A stretch of 64,000 nucleotides of DNA from Dicaeum eximium (Eukaryota; Chordata; Aves; Passeriformes; Dicaeidae): NCBI GenBank assembly GCA_013396995.1, contig VWZP01001727.1, forward strand, positions 1,050,009-1,114,008, in the 5' to 3' direction. The translations under genes and the position numbers were made by a program. Numbering within the stretch: the first letter of the stretch is position 1; each line of letters begins with the position of its first letter. Of this stretch, positions 36,061 to 50,251 are shown in pieces. The notes under the pieces were generated by a model. The model was not told where the DNA came from. It searched no databases and worked only from the letters and a program-made list of their open reading frames with translations.

Positions 36061-39000
36061 TGAGAATAATGTAAGGGTCAGTGTAATGTCCCTTCAGTGC
36101 TGTTTCACTCAGGAGTTGTTGACATGTGGGAGTTACTGCTGCATATTTTGCAGGGAATGCACTGGAGTCAAGTCATTGCAGGCTTCTGAGTACAGCTCTC
36201 CTAGTAATAACAAGCATGTGGCTTCAATGTTAGATGTAATTTAAGTAACTTTTAAACACGAGCTTTCCCCAGTTTCAAGTGCACTTGTAATTCCCAAGTC
36301 ATTGTCATTGGTGTCAAACAGCACAGGATGTGATACTTCTGCCTTTCAAGAAAAAGGACTTCTTCAGGCATAGTGTGCATGTACGTTTATGCCTTTTCCA
36401 CTTGCTGTGGATGCAACCAGATGTAAATCTACTTATCTCAGTTCTATTAAGCTATAGCCATTAAATTGATTAGCTATCATTTATTATTTTCTTCTCAAAT
36501 GAGATGATCATTAGCACAGTTCATTTTTAACAGACTATTTCTGATAGCATTTGTAGGTTATTAAAGAGACACTTGGACATACAAGTGCCATGATTTTGTT
36601 CTAACAAAAACTTTTTCTGGCTGGGTCTGTATTTATATTGATCTAAGTTTATCTACTTTTTCTTCTGCTCTTTTTGCTCAGCAAAAAGAGGTCAAACAGG
36701 CTGATATTAGACCCCCAATGGGGAGAAAACCCAGAGTGAGAGAGCTGCCTGCTCATTAACTCATCATCAGTTAGGTTTGTCTCATGGTGACCCGGAGGAC
36801 TGATGATATTGTAGTCTCATATGTGGAAGACTTTACATGTGTAAATGAAATGTCTTCCCAAGACAAAATCTATTTGTTTATTGCTACTTATGAAGATTAC
36901 TTTATTTCCCTTACAGTCCATGCTTTTTTCCATGAATGCCTGCCACAGCATGAGTTGGTAACTCGGTTTTAATTAGCACTGTGCAGGTGTCCTGTCAAAG
37001 TATTCCCAACAAGAGTGTTAGCAAAATGTTAATGGGAGATGCTTATTCATTTGAAGAGCTCCAGTTTAACCCATGAAAGCTTACAGGGCTTGAGTTCCAG
37101 CTGAGGAGGAGCTGCTCTTCTAATGCAGAGCTGGGCCACTGCTGCAGCTGGGGGAGGAAGGGAGGGACGTGTGTTGGAGAGGGGGTGGGCAGGTCATTGG
37201 CTTCCTTCAGTGAAGAGTCCTTAGTCTGAAACTTGCTTCCCCCAATTGTTTGCTGCAGTCCAACCTTTTCAAGTTTAAAGTGACACTTCAGATTTTTCTC
37301 TCTTGACATGCTTTCTGTCCCTGGGGAGATCTTGATTCTTTGTAGATTTTGATGTGTGTTTTGTGTGTCCAGAGCCTCATCGAGTCAAAGCGTGTAAGTG
37401 ATACCCACCAAGGACGTGAATTCTTTTAAAAAGTAACTTTCAGTTGTTGTTCCTGGCATACAAAACATATTTTGATATCCCAGCATCTTGATGCCTACCA
37501 CAGGAACAGTGTTTAGAAGTCAATTGCTAAACCAGCAGGGGGAACACAAAACTTTCTGTCTATAAAGTCTCTCCTCCTACCACAGTTGTAATTTATTAAA
37601 ACTTTGGGCCTATACTTTTGATAGTATTTCTTTAGAAGGTGAATGTTAATTTACTTGGAACGCCCACATACATTGAAATAAGCACATTATTTTCAAATAC
37701 TACTTTATAAACTTCCTCTAGCAGGCACGTGTTGCATTCTTTTGAATGCAATTTTTGTCATATTACCATTACTGACTTGGAAAAACATTAGAGGTTTATT
37801 TGAGTGAAATTTCTCTTTGAAGATGTTTGAAGTGAATTAAACTCAATAAATGATATTTTGAGTAATCCTGCAAAGTTTCAGATAATGAACTAGGCAAAAT
37901 ATTTTCACAGTGGAGCTCTTACTATATCACATTTATGATTGTATATAGACATCGTGAGAGGTCAAGTTGACTTGAAAAGCAGTTGTATTCTCACAAGAAA
38001 CTATTTCTAGTATTTATGATTTCCATAAGCGAAAATATTTTTAGATATTCTCTTAGGTTTTAAGAAGTCATTACTAGCTTATTACGAGAGGTCAACTGAC
38101 AATCCCAGCACAGAGCAATAATGGTTTTCCTTTTTGATTCATATTGGCATAATGATTAAGCCTTTTGTACCAGGAAGACTGAATGTAAAGGCTGTTGCCA
38201 GAGAAGGTGATGTGGATGACTTGCACCAATCCATATTGCTTTCTGGTCTGTCAAGGCTGGTGCAGCCGAATGGCAAATACTGGAGGTATGGGTGTACAAA
38301 CAGATGGCTGAATAGGAATTTGCTGTGTCTCAGCTATTCCCCAGTAAGAGCTGGGGAACGGGCTCTTACCTGCAGTAAGTGCAAGAATCCTGCTGCTTCT
38401 CCTTGGGGTTAAGCTCCCTTTCACTGATGGTGGGATAAAAACATGCCAAGGAGCATTTGCTACATTTGGAGTAGCCAAATTTGCTGCTTGTGAGTGATAA
38501 CAATTGTATATTCCACCAGCATTAGGTGTTAGAACAAGTACAGACACAAAAGAGTTCAACTGAAATGTACAGTCCCAGGTCAGTTTTAAAGCAATGTGTG
38601 CAAGCTGTGATTCTGGAATGGCACTAACTGCATAGTGAGGTATAATATATATAAAAATGCATATAAAGTATATGCATATTTCAATGGCCATGCATTGTTC
38701 TCTAAGAGCATTACATGATGATGCTTGCTACTGAAGGTACAAAAAAGTGTATCTTAAATTCCATTGGCAATTTTCATCTTCTGTTGTTTTCATGGAATCC
38801 CAAAACTTTCTTTCCAGATGGTTCTCTGAGATGGCGAAGTGTGTATTTTGTAAAGCCAAACTGAAATTTCTGCTTTAATGTGGTTTGAAAATAATGGTCA
38901 ATCTTTGCTGAATTTGTCTTACAATTCTTTTCTTTCATACCTCCAATAAAACTGTGTTAACATTTAAGACTTGAATTACCAAGTCTTGGGCCATTTATGT

Positions 39001-42000
39001 GAGTCTCAGAAAATACTCTCTGGGATATAGGTTGCAAATATCTTTGCAATCACATTGCTTTTGATCTAGTTCCACAAAATATTTATGTATTATAAATAGG
39101 CATTACTTCTATAGCAGTAATATTTGTGGTGATTAACAGTGGTATGCTAGTTTCTAGCCACTTCATGAATAGAAGCATGTTTTGCCATAAAAATGTACTA
39201 GCAAAAAGTAGTGCAATAGGAATTGCTTTATCCATCACTGTGGATTCGCATTTTTATGTGCTGGCAGTCACCCAATAGAGCAGCATTTCTTGTGCTATTG
39301 CAGCAACAATTAACTCTGTGGTAACCAAAATGAAAGAGGTTTACACATCTCTGGAAATCATGTAAAGAGGGGCTTTAAAGCTGCCACTTAATGTATGTTC
39401 CATATTTTTTTTATTTCAAGTATGACAAAATAGATGTTTTTAAAGAAGAACTTACTTTATGACCTTGATTATCTAAGTAGTCATATTTGTTGAATTCAGC
39501 AGAGAATATTTCAAATGTTGCATTTTAAGTGTACTACCTCTTGATTTCTACTGCTTACAAATAATTATGTCTTGGAAAGTATGCTAGTTTCTGATGTTCC
39601 TATAGTGAAATGAATGGTATTTTTGAGGAAAATATCGAAATAATAATCTCATCTTCATCCTGTGAATAGTACTTCAAAATGAGCTAAATCTGCTTATTGT
39701 TACAAATTTAATTGCATTATATTTAGCACTTCTCTATAATAAGCTGTCTAATTTCAGTACATTGGCCAAATTCAGATTTTTTTTCTTCTTTCCTGTTGTA
39801 AGATGTTGTAAGATTTTGAGAGTCAGCTGGAAAGGGCCTCTCTTTTAGATAATTTCAGTAGTGACCTTGCAAGAGACCTGCTCAGATTGCGGGAGAACAG
39901 CCTATCTAGAGGTCTTGGGTCTGAAACAAGTTAATTATAGAGCTGCTGTGTAGAGGTTGTTTTTCTGCACAGAAGGCAGTAGGGGCTGTGATTCATAAAG
40001 TGTTGTTAGTGATTCTAAAGAATAATGGCAATTCACTTATTCTTTGATTCTCCTTTGTAAGCATAGGCATTTTCTGTTGGAAATTGGTGAGCTGTGTGTG
40101 TGAGTCAGGGACAATAAAAAAATCCCCAAGTATCCAGTGAGCTTACTGTGTAGTATAAATTTGCTGAATTCATGTATTTCTTTGCCAAAAAGCTGGAGGT
40201 AGATTGGAGACTGATGTGTCCTCTTTTGCCTTACATTTGACAAATAAGTTGTTAGACTGTAGCATTTGCCACTGTGTGATTAAGAGCTATAGTAGTATTT
40301 TATCACATGTGGTGTTGTTTTTTACAATGATTTGAGTGAATTAAAATTCTGTTCTACGCTACAAAGCAGCTGTTGCAGGATTTGAAAAGAGCCTTTGCTT
40401 GTAATAAAGCTATTGCATTAATGAACCAAGTCACTCCTCCAGTATGTACAGCTTGTGTTCTGTGATAGATTAGATCCTCCCTCCAGCAGTTAAAATCACC
40501 AGTGTTTCTAAATACTTGTAGATCTGGTGATTTGGTTCACTCCAGTGATGAGGTGTAGCAATTTGCTTCTGGCAGAAAGATGCATAAATTATTTATATGA
40601 CTAGAGGAATTTGTTGTGGTCTTCCTTTTCCCCATACCTGTGCCCATTTTTTTTTTTTTTACAGTTTTCATTTATGCATTTTATGTAAAATGATTAAAAG
40701 AAATTATGAATGGTCACGATTTCATGGGAGTGTATCCTCATTCTGAGTGGAACATGCTTATAATTCATACCTTGACTGAAGCAAATCCCCAGTGAAGTGC
40801 TTAAAAATAAAAATTTTCATGAACAAATTTTGCTCTCACCTGAATGTGTTTTTCTGCTCAACAAATGGAATTACACCATTTATTTGACAGACAGGGAAAA
40901 GGTAGATACCACTACACAAAGGAAAACTTCTTTTGACTTCTTTTAATTGCATGTCACTTTAAGGACTTCCCTATTTGTGTGGGAGAAGTTTCCTATCTGT
41001 AAGATGTGCAGCTGAAAATTTGGTGGCTAACAGTTAACTTTTGGTAAATGTGTTTGTCTTGCTTTGTTGTTTAGCAACCTGATTAATCTACTAATCTGCC
41101 TGCCTGTTAGAGTTTGCCTTATTCTAGAAACCAAAAGACACACTTATTTTGTTGTTGTGTTTTGTTTGGCTTTTTGTCCAAAATGTGGGTTTGATAATGC
41201 ATGCAGTTAACTTTAAAATACCTACCAGTTAATATTTCAGCCAGTTAATTTACTTCTTATAGTATCTAATGGCCCATGGCAGCGAGGAGGGCCAGTTTGT
41301 ATCACCCCATCCAATTCCCCTGTAATGGGAAGCGCTGATTTTCAATCCTGTTCATTTATTTACTGACTCTTTTTTGTTTGTTTTACCCTTCCCAAAGGGG
41401 ATTGCATCCTTATACAGTGAATTTATATTTAATGCTATAGTCTTGCTTTTCATCATACTCTTTGTGGGTTTCTCACAATTAACCCCGACAGTTTCAGGTA
41501 TTTATAGGTCATGGTTTCAAAACTACTTCTCTAAATGTGTAGAGTAATTTCAAGATTTTAAATCCACCAGTGACGGATTTAGTTTTCTTTTCCTGGTAGG
41601 AAAGTTCTAGGTAGAATATTTCTAGATGCAGTCCTAAGGTTTTGCAGTTCAGTCTTGAAAAAATAATAGTGCCAAGCATTCATTAACAGCAATTTGCTGA
41701 TATTTTACCCTGAGTGGAAGAAGCCTTGCTGAATTGTTAGTAACTCTGCATCCTGCTGTGGATTCAGTTCTGCAGAGATGCCTTCCCTAGGGTTATATCT
41801 GTCTTGATAGGTACATTAGAGCTGTTATCTGTTTAGTTGAGGTGTGCAATTAGAAACTCAGCCAAGTAAAACTTAAGATAAATTAAATTTGTGTGAAGTT
41901 GTTGGCTGCTGCTGTGGTTGTGAAGAGTAAGATAGTCCAGTGCCAGGAAACTCATTCTGTTTCCAATTAGAAACAATAAACAAGTTAGTAATTAGGCCAA

Positions 42001-45000
42001 AGAAATTTAACTATGAGAAGGAAGGTTGTAGAGATGTTTTTTCATGCAAGTTATGATGATCTTGCTCAGCATGAAGATTCCTATTTCTATTGCTTTTGCT
42101 TTTGTTTTAGGGTAAACTTTTCAGAAGCAGCAAGTCCTGTTTAAAAAGCACGAGCTTGGTTCCTGTTAATTGTGGTGAGATATTACTGGTTAATTGGGAA
42201 CATGAGTTTTATTTAAATGTACATTTGAGATTTCTTGGGTTTCCATGTTTTTATGTATGTATGTTTCTAGTAATCTCTGCTTTTTTTTCTTCCTTCTGCT
42301 TCCTTAACATGTATCAGAAAGATGGCATATAGTGCTGCTGGTATTCCCTGGTAAAATCAGCGAGATTTCTTGTCCATCTTCTAACTAGAAGTTGGAAGCA
42401 GAATGCCTGAAGTAGTATTGTCTTTCCAGGCAGGTGTTAAGGGGGTGCTGCTGTGGCCAAGTTGAGGTCCTGTTACCACTTCTTTTGCCTGTGAAAGAAT
42501 AGAGTAGCTGTGAGTTGCGCAGGAAATACATGGCTGAAGCTGGTATGAGATGGCAGATTGCTTGAGCCATTACAGTATAAGAGCTGTACAGCATCCCAGC
42601 CTCTTGTTTTCTCCACTCCTTTCAGAGATGTCCTGATGTAGGAAGTGCCTGAGGGCTCTATGGTCAAGTAAAAAAATTCTGATTTGGTACTCAGATTACG
42701 TGTGGGATGTTGGTCTTGTTAAACTCTGTCTGCAGTGCCTTCTCTGCTTCCTCCTGTAGAGGTTCAGTAACCTCTAGGAATTTCTGCTCTTGTCAAAAAG
42801 CAATCTGTTCCAGTCCACTCCTTGTGTACTCCTTCCACTAAAAGATGCCCGAATGCACTTCCTGCCCTTCCACATATTAAAACCCTCCTGCATCCTGGTC
42901 CTGTAAGAACCTATTCTCTTGTTTACACTTGGTGAACAAAACCTTGCCCTCAGCCGAGAAGATTTAGCTGCATACCTCCCTGTGTTTGGGGGAAGGGAAG
43001 TCCTGGGAATATATAACAGAATGATTTCTGTCCTGTTTCTGTAAATTGTCTCTTACTTTTATGCTATATTATGCAATGGTTCTTCAGCTGAAACTTCCAG
43101 TGTCTGGTGTCATGTAAACTCGCAGCAATAAAATCAGGTGATGAAAAAAAAAAGCATGTTGTGAAGCTGAAGGAGGACTTGGTTATGAAATTATACTGAG
43201 ACTAGACACCCCCATCCAAACTGGAGCTTCATTCCAGCTGTGGGCAAAGTATGTACCAGGTTACAAAATCCACCTCCAGTACAATATTACTAAATAGGTG
43301 AGATGGTTTCACTTTTTTTTTTTTTTTCTTATTTGTGTGTATTTTTGTTCCTGTAATTTGGCAGGCTATATTGTAATACATTAATAAGAAAATAAATAAA
43401 CAAAATTCTAAAACAAAAATCACATGGAGCAGAGGGGCACATAACTAAATGGCATAAAACATCTTCATTTGGCACTCTTCCAGTTCCCATAGCCTTTAAC
43501 TGTGACTTGTTGAAATGTCCCATTACAAGCACAGCAGCATGTGAACTGCAGGACATCAGAGTTACTTTTTCCCTGGGCTTTTTGATATGTCAGGATTTTT
43601 AGTTTTATTGCTATTCATATATTCCCTGAAAATGAAACCGCTTTCTTGTTTCTAAACCATAACTTGTCCCTTTATAGTTTATGAATAAGTTACTATTTTG
43701 AGTTCTGAATGGTGGGACTTTGTGTATATGCCTTGGACATATGCATTTAAAAATATGTACAAATTTTCAATTCCACATGAACATTTGTGAATCCTATTAA
43801 TCAGCTTTCCTACTTGTATGTGTGCAAATTATGCAGAATTGACATGATAAATGCCAGCTAATAAAAAAAGTCTTCAAAAAATGCATTTTTAATAGGAGTT
43901 AGGTTATAAATAAGCTCTTTTGCTATTCCTAAGTTTATAGAACTGCTCATATAGTTAAGTATTTGTGGTTTTGGTTTTTTTTTTACTTGAGGTTGGGTGT
44001 ACTTAATTGCAAATTATTGCCTTTTTTGCTTACACATGGCATGCATGTATCGCATAGGGAAGCAACTTGGAGAAATGGAAGAAAAACCGGTTAAATAAGT
44101 GAAATGGTTGCCATGTGTAAAACAAGCAAACAAAAAGTGAAAAAGCGTTGGCTGTGAAGGCGGCCTTGGATGGCCTAGAAACTTGGGTTCACGTTGCTAT
44201 GGCAAAACAACACAAAGGGACAGATCCTGCTGGCTTTGCTCAAATATCCCCATTCACTTGGCTGGGACTTGTGATGTGACTTAAGAAGAGGATTTTTGGC
44301 TTGCTTGGGTAGAGAAGTGTTAGCAATGTTGTAGAGAGCTGTGCAACCTCTGGCACCACACGTGGAAAGAGGAGGGAATTACCGGAGTCCATGCTGATAA
44401 GGCAGAGAGGAAGTGGAAGTTGTTCTTCAGGCAGTAAAGGAAAAGTTTAGACAACAAGAAGGATAGAGTTAAGGCAGGGGAAGAACTTGTATGGGAGAGG
44501 TAGGTACTGATTAATGAAACAGATGGTGGCTGTTGGGGAAAGGGCTTAAGGGAACAGAAATAAAAGGGGTAAATAAAGCAATAAGATCCCAGTTCAGCAA
44601 GAAATGTGGCGAATTGCTATGCTAGAGAAGCCTTTAATAGGAAACAGGAACACCCCAGAATCTCTGGCTCTGCAGGTTGGACTGGGCAGGGAAGCTTTGG
44701 AGAATTAAGCAAAAATATATTTACCAAGAGAAGAAAAGTGTGTAACAAGTTGAAGCTAAGAGGACTGCTGATTTCAAGAAGACTACTACGTAATAGGTAC
44801 TTGGCTGGAAGTACAGAATGGGGCTGAGTAGAAAGGTGCTCAAATGTCCTGAAGCCTGAGCCTAATCCCGGGGTGTACACTTGTTCATTTTCATTTATAG
44901 CTCTTCAAGCACTTTAGAGCAGAGTGCCATCCCCTTTCTGGAGAGCATCAGACTGGTGTGGGGTGGATACATTTCTGCTAGCAGCAGAACAGTGCAGAAA

Positions 45001-48000
45001 GATATTTTGGTATCTTTCAAAAGCACCATGCTTTTCACTGGGTTCTAGCTAAGCTTTATGTGTCAAAATTCTCATGGGCAGCAGAGGCTCCTAGTTGAAA
45101 CCGAATTAAAACCTCATGCTTTCCCCTCTGCTTGTCCTTATGTACTTCAAAATGTGCTTCCTCCCCTTCCATTTCCCCAGTCTTCTTTCAAGTGTAATAA
45201 AAGCTAGTACTCAGGTTCTTAGAGTGAAGCAGCACATATTCCTCATTGGATCTACAAATACATATTTCTCAATAAAATAGGGTCTTTGTGCTTTTTAGAC
45301 CCTCACTTTTACCAGGACTGGTGGCCTTTACAAAAGCAGATTTCAGTGAAAATGATCCCATAGTCTTGAATGGTTTTGATTCAGATGCCCTCTTTTGCCA
45401 GTCTTCCTTGCAGCTTGTAGTAGTACAAAGCATTGGCATGAAAACATTTAAATAAATCCAGAACTCTCATGTCTTCTTCTCTCCCTCTTCCATATTGAGA
45501 TTTTTTTGTTATACTTTTATTATGCCCTTTTGTGATCTCTTTTACAAAAATAGCCACCCAGATATACCCCAAAGGAAAAGATGATTCTCTTGGAAATTTC
45601 TTTTGAATGTCAAGTTAACTAGCAGTTGTGTTTACTTCTTGGGTAAATAATTTAGGTTCCTTATCCCTTTCCATAGCTTTCAAAATCTGGCAGATTTTGC
45701 ACCACAGCTTAATTTTCTCACTTTTTTGTTGTTGTGGTTGGTTGGTTTGATACTGCCAGATGGTCACTTAATAGCAGCTTTGTAGCTGATTCCTGCTACA
45801 TGTGATCAGATTTTGCAAAATATTGACTAATTGCCTGCTTAGAACATTTAGTCTTAAATGAGTTATTAGTAGCAGTTTTGTCCATCTTTTGACTTAAATT
45901 GCAGCTCTGGAGCTGACAGTTTGGGTATCATTCATCCTAAATTAGTGAAACTCACTGTCAGTTTGTCACCTTTTCATGTTGTTTGATATTTGCCGTCCTA
46001 TTTAAGTTTGGGTGTATGTCTTCAAACAAGTGAGCTCACTCTTCAGAAAGCTCTTCCAAATTTTAATTTAAGTCTTCATTATTCACCCTTCATGAACTGG
46101 CAGAATTAGGGTAGAAATTTAGGTCTTTTCAGTCATATACTGGCAGCTCTGAGTTATACCTTGGAAATGTTATTGGTCAGTGGGTTGTGGTAGGAATCAA
46201 ATCACTCCTACAGATGGAAATGTGTATGTGTTCTCTCTGCCTTTCAACTCACTTTTTTAAAAAAGATTTTTTTCATCCAAATTGAATTGAAACTTGAAAT
46301 TTTAAGAGATTTAGATGCTCAGGTCAGAATGGGATTCTAAACATAATTTCTTTCCAGTTCCTTCCCCATGCTCCCTGTTTCTACACAACTTGGTGCCTTA
46401 TAAAACTATCACTGAGGATTGAGAGGTTTGTGCAGATGAGAGAGTGATCTAGGTCATATATTGTGATTTCTTATTTGGTATAATAGCATGTGTGCTGTTG
46501 TTGCTCTTTTTCTTGTTGCTGTTGTGTTCGTTGTTGGTGGTGAAATGGCTGTACATCGGTAACTTGGGTTTCAGAATGCTTCTTCTTTGCCTGTTTGCAC
46601 ATATAACATCTTGCAGAACATTATGATGGTCTTCTATAGATAACACTGACTAGAAACCTCATTATTTGCTCTATTTGATCATTTTTCTTTATAGCAGCAT
46701 TTAAAAATTGAGCTAGCAACCAAATACTATCACCAGGTAGAGTTAGGTTTCTTTTCATCTAGAGAGATAGCAGCAAATTATTCTAGTTTATATTTGACTT
46801 CCCAAACAATGCTCAGTATTTGTCAGATCTTGCCATTTTGCCAAAAGTGCATTTTACATGGGACACTGAGCTTGGAAAGGAACTGCATGAACCCCCACAT
46901 TGTGAGAGGTAGTCATGCTGCTGTCCTGCACAAGTGTGTCTGGGTGTTCCCAGCAGCCTGCAGAGGTGCTCCTGGTTCCCACCTCCTCCTGGTGGGATCT
47001 GGGGCACTGCCAAGACCAGTTGGAGGTTGCAGGAGCTGGGTGCTGAGTTAAGGATCTACAGGAGGCTGGAGTTCTGGCCTTTCAGGTGTGTAGATGCAGC
47101 TCTGTGCACAAAGGGCAGTGCTGTCCCTGCCAAATACTCATGCAGAAGTGCTGCTGAGGAGTTTCTTGAACTTCCTCATAGTCCCAGGAGTGCTGGTCTT
47201 GAAGTGCTGATCTAGGTGCAGGTTTTTGTTGAGCAGACTTTTGCTGGTGCACAGCATGGCACACAGTGTATAACAGAATCTGGCCTTTTGTCCTTGTACT
47301 TCATTCCATTTTAATGTCAACAAGAACCTTTTAAATTATATTCATGCAGCCACAGTTTCAGTTTTTTGATCCTGACTCAGCATTTTGCTATCACTTAGTC
47401 CCATGCATGATGGGGGTTTGTAATTTCTTGCATTGCTCTATGGTGAGTGTTAGTGGTTGCCAGGGTGCCATCTGTCATCTTCTCCCGAAGGCTCAATACC
47501 AACATTCCGGTTCTTTACCTTCTTGGTCTGTTATCTTACTCTAGACATCTATATGACTGAGAACAGAATTTAAAAAAAAAAGGTGGAAGAGGATATTGTG
47601 GATCTACTTAAGTGTTTCCCCTCCAAAATCTGCAGCATGAATTCTGGGGTCAGAATTTTCACTGTTCCTAAGGCTTGCAGGTGTTAGCTGTATTGTCGTT
47701 TGTATTGTCATTTGTTAGTATAGCACACTAGAGTTGTTTAACTGACCTGCTATATCATGTCTTGAAATCTCTTAAAATAAAGATTCTGAACGGTTTTATG
47801 TTTATATTTAGTGTCAAGTGGCACTGAAAATTTTCTGGGTTTGTCATACTGAGAAGAGATGAGTTAAATTTATCGAGTTACCCATCAGCCAGCTAGAGCA
47901 CATGTGAAACATTTCTCCATGCTATTATAAAGGTAGCAGCAGATAACTAAGCAAACAAATGTTTATGTGCACCAGAGAAAGTCTGATTACTTAAAATAAA

Positions 48001-48322
48001 CATGTCTGAGGGTATGAGTACCATTGGCAGGCTTTAGTGGAACTTTGTTAGCTGACAGAAAGGACTCTGGGGCCTCACTTCCAAGCAGATCCTGTCGTGC
48101 ACAATGAATAATATAAGAGAGCAACATCTGCAAAGAAGTACTGAAATACAGGGGGAAGAATACTAGGTTATTGTACTTAGGGTATCTGGCAATATAAAAT
48201 GCACTCTCCTACTGGACCTTTTAGTTCTGTTTCTCTTCTTACAAGAGAGATAATTTTAAATATTTAATAATATTTCTGTAAGTTGTATTTGTATTAATAT
48301 TTATTTTTACTTCTTTCTGTAG
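36061..48322 (+). other. TGFBR3: TGFBR3 intron 1 (about 12 kb; left limit approximate)
   Basis: AT-rich intronic DNA between the presumed noncoding first exon and the exon starting at 48323. It ends in a good acceptor (TTTTTACTTCTTTCTGTAG). No repeat family or internal gene was recognised. A poly-T tract sits at about 43313-43328, and an unexplained 146-codon minus-strand ORF lies at 38251-38691. Confidence 0.65.
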
Positions 48323-48437
48323 GCACTTAAAAGTCCAGAAGATCTGATTTCAAAGCACACCACAGATTTCGAAGAAAGTAAATCTACATGAAGAGCCACA
48401 AATCAAGTTGATTTCAGAAGATACAGCATTTACAAAA
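48323..48437 (+). other. TGFBR3: TGFBR3 exon 2, 5' UTR part
   Basis: Noncoding leader of 115 bases between the acceptor at 48322 and the ATG at 48438. It contains an upstream ATG at 48388 that opens a seven-codon ORF closing at 48411. Confidence 0.8.
48388..48411 (+). promoter_or_regulatory. Short upstream ORF in the TGFBR3 leader
   Basis: ATG AAG AGC CAC AAA TCA AGT TGA: seven codons plus stop, ending 26 bases before the main ATG and in a different frame. The start context (CTAC before ATG, A after) is moderate, so leaky scanning or re-initiation is plausible. Whether it affects translation is inference. Confidence 0.5.
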
Positions 48438-48498
48438 ATGTTGTCAAGTTGTGTGACTTCAGTGTTTGCTTTGATGGTTTTGTGCTTTGCAGCTGCAG
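48438..48498 (+). CDS. TGFBR3: TGFBR3 (betaglycan) first coding exon: signal peptide
   Basis: Betaglycan is a membrane proteoglycan that presents TGF-beta2 and inhibin to the signalling receptors. This exon codes for 20 residues plus the first base of a Gly codon, beginning MLSSCVTSVFALM and ending CFAAA. Human TGFBR3 begins MTSHYVIAIFALM and ends CLATA-G. Length, the FALM core and the split Gly codon at the donor (GTAGGT) all agree. It is a typical signal peptide: a hydrophobic core then small residues before the cleavage site. The rest of the protein is encoded to the right of the window. The assignment rests on a short peptide, but the neighbouring BRDT in head-to-head orientation supports it strongly. 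Confidence 0.88.
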
Positions 48499-50251
48499 GT
48501 AGGTGGTATTATGCAAATCATGCATTCAGTGTAACTGGATGTGCATATTTAGGATTGTTGATCAGAAGTACTTTTTCATGCTGAAGAAAGTAGGTCAGCT
48601 AAAGTTTGTTTGTCTAGGTTTTCTGTAAAGCTATTGTGATCATAATTGCATCATATATGATGTGAGAAACAATGCTGTTCCTATAAGAATGTTTTCTTAC
48701 ATCTGTGTTCACCCTTAAAATAATTTAAGAACTGCAGTAGTAATGTAAATTATTTAGGTTATTTACCTATTTATTTTAAAAAATTGCATGGCGCACATGT
48801 ATTGTAAAGGGGAGGGTTGATATGGAAGCCTTTGGGAGTGGAAGCAGGGTAGCTCTGCCAGCATGATGAACTATTGGCTCTGCCAGGAGGTTGGATTTAT
48901 TTTCCCAGGTGCGAGGTTGGGCTGGTGAAGCTGAGGTTGCTGGAGTCTCTACAGAGCTGGGCTGAAAGGGTGTACCAGTTTAGCTTCCTGCTGCCTCCAA
49001 GACCTATAATCTGGAATTAAGCCCCAATTATTTGACTTTATGAAAAAATATGTCTGACAAAATCCCAGAAAGTTTCATAATGTGTCACTGAGTCTGTCCT
49101 TCCTGCCTTATTGGGATAAACCTCACCTTGGCCATTCCTGACAGTTGTCTAACCTGATTTATAGTCAACCATTAGTGATGATAGCAAAAGCCTTTTAATA
49201 ACAGTTGTCTGTGTTAATGGAGTCCTTTTAGGTTAGGAACATGCACTGCTGTTTAAGGGGACTGTTCCTGTCCCACATTTTGGCCTAGCTGGGGATTTTT
49301 AAAACCATATGTTGCAATAACTTGTGACAGAGAAAGGAAAGATCTGTGGAGTTCAAGTACCCAGTTTATTCTGTAGCTTCTTCAAGCACTGAAGTGATTC
49401 TACTCAATGTTTGTTTGTCCAAGTTCTTTCTGTGGTTGCAAGGGGAAGCCTCTTGTGTCCAGCTTGTATTCAGCGTGGGTCTTTGGAGAAGAGGCCAAGT
49501 GGATATACAGTCAGTCAAGATGAGACAGTGGGAAAAGTGGACAGATGGCTTGCTTAAATCTGAGATGTCCTCACTGTGGAAAAGATGACCAGCTAAGAGA
49601 CAGGGCTAAACAATTAAATGTGATACAATTTGGCTTCATTTCATCTTCAGCATGGAAAATTATGTTATTTCAAGCCCTCAAGCCTTGTGGGACTTTCTCT
49701 GGGTTTGACCTCCTTGAAGGCATCCATCCAACATTAGTAACTTTGATTGTTTAATCGTACGTGATGCTGACATTTTGCAATAGCTGCGTTACAGACAGAC
49801 TTCCAGCAATGCAGGGTGTGTCTGAGTGTGTCTGCAGCGCCAGCTGAGCACATCAATGCTGCTCTTGGCTGAGGACAGCCATTACTTGGAGCAAATCCGT
49901 ATCGTTCTAGATGGGTAAAAATCTACTTTAAAAGGAAGTGCCAGTGCAGAAAAGAAAAGCTTTTTTAATTGATCATAACCATAATTCTGTTTTGCTTCTG
50001 AGGAGAAGGCTTGCCTATCAAGTCAGCTTACCTCTTACACGAGCTTTAATTAAAACCCACTGATTTGAAAGTGCTGTCAAACAGTACTGCTATTAGAAAG
50101 CTATTCAGTGTTCAGAATATCTAACATGTCTGTCTTGAAAGTCATTGTGGTTTTTTTGGTTTTACTCCCCAATTCTGTGTTTTCCTCTGGCAGATATTCT
50201 CGAAACAAAATCTTAAAAAGCTTTGGATTCAATCAGATGCTTAATCATAAA

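Noticed and set aside
35176..36063. 295-codon plus-strand ORF and several overlapping ORFs
   Set aside because: Stop-poor only because the CpG island is GC-rich. It runs through the N gap, overlaps open frames on both strands and resembles no protein.
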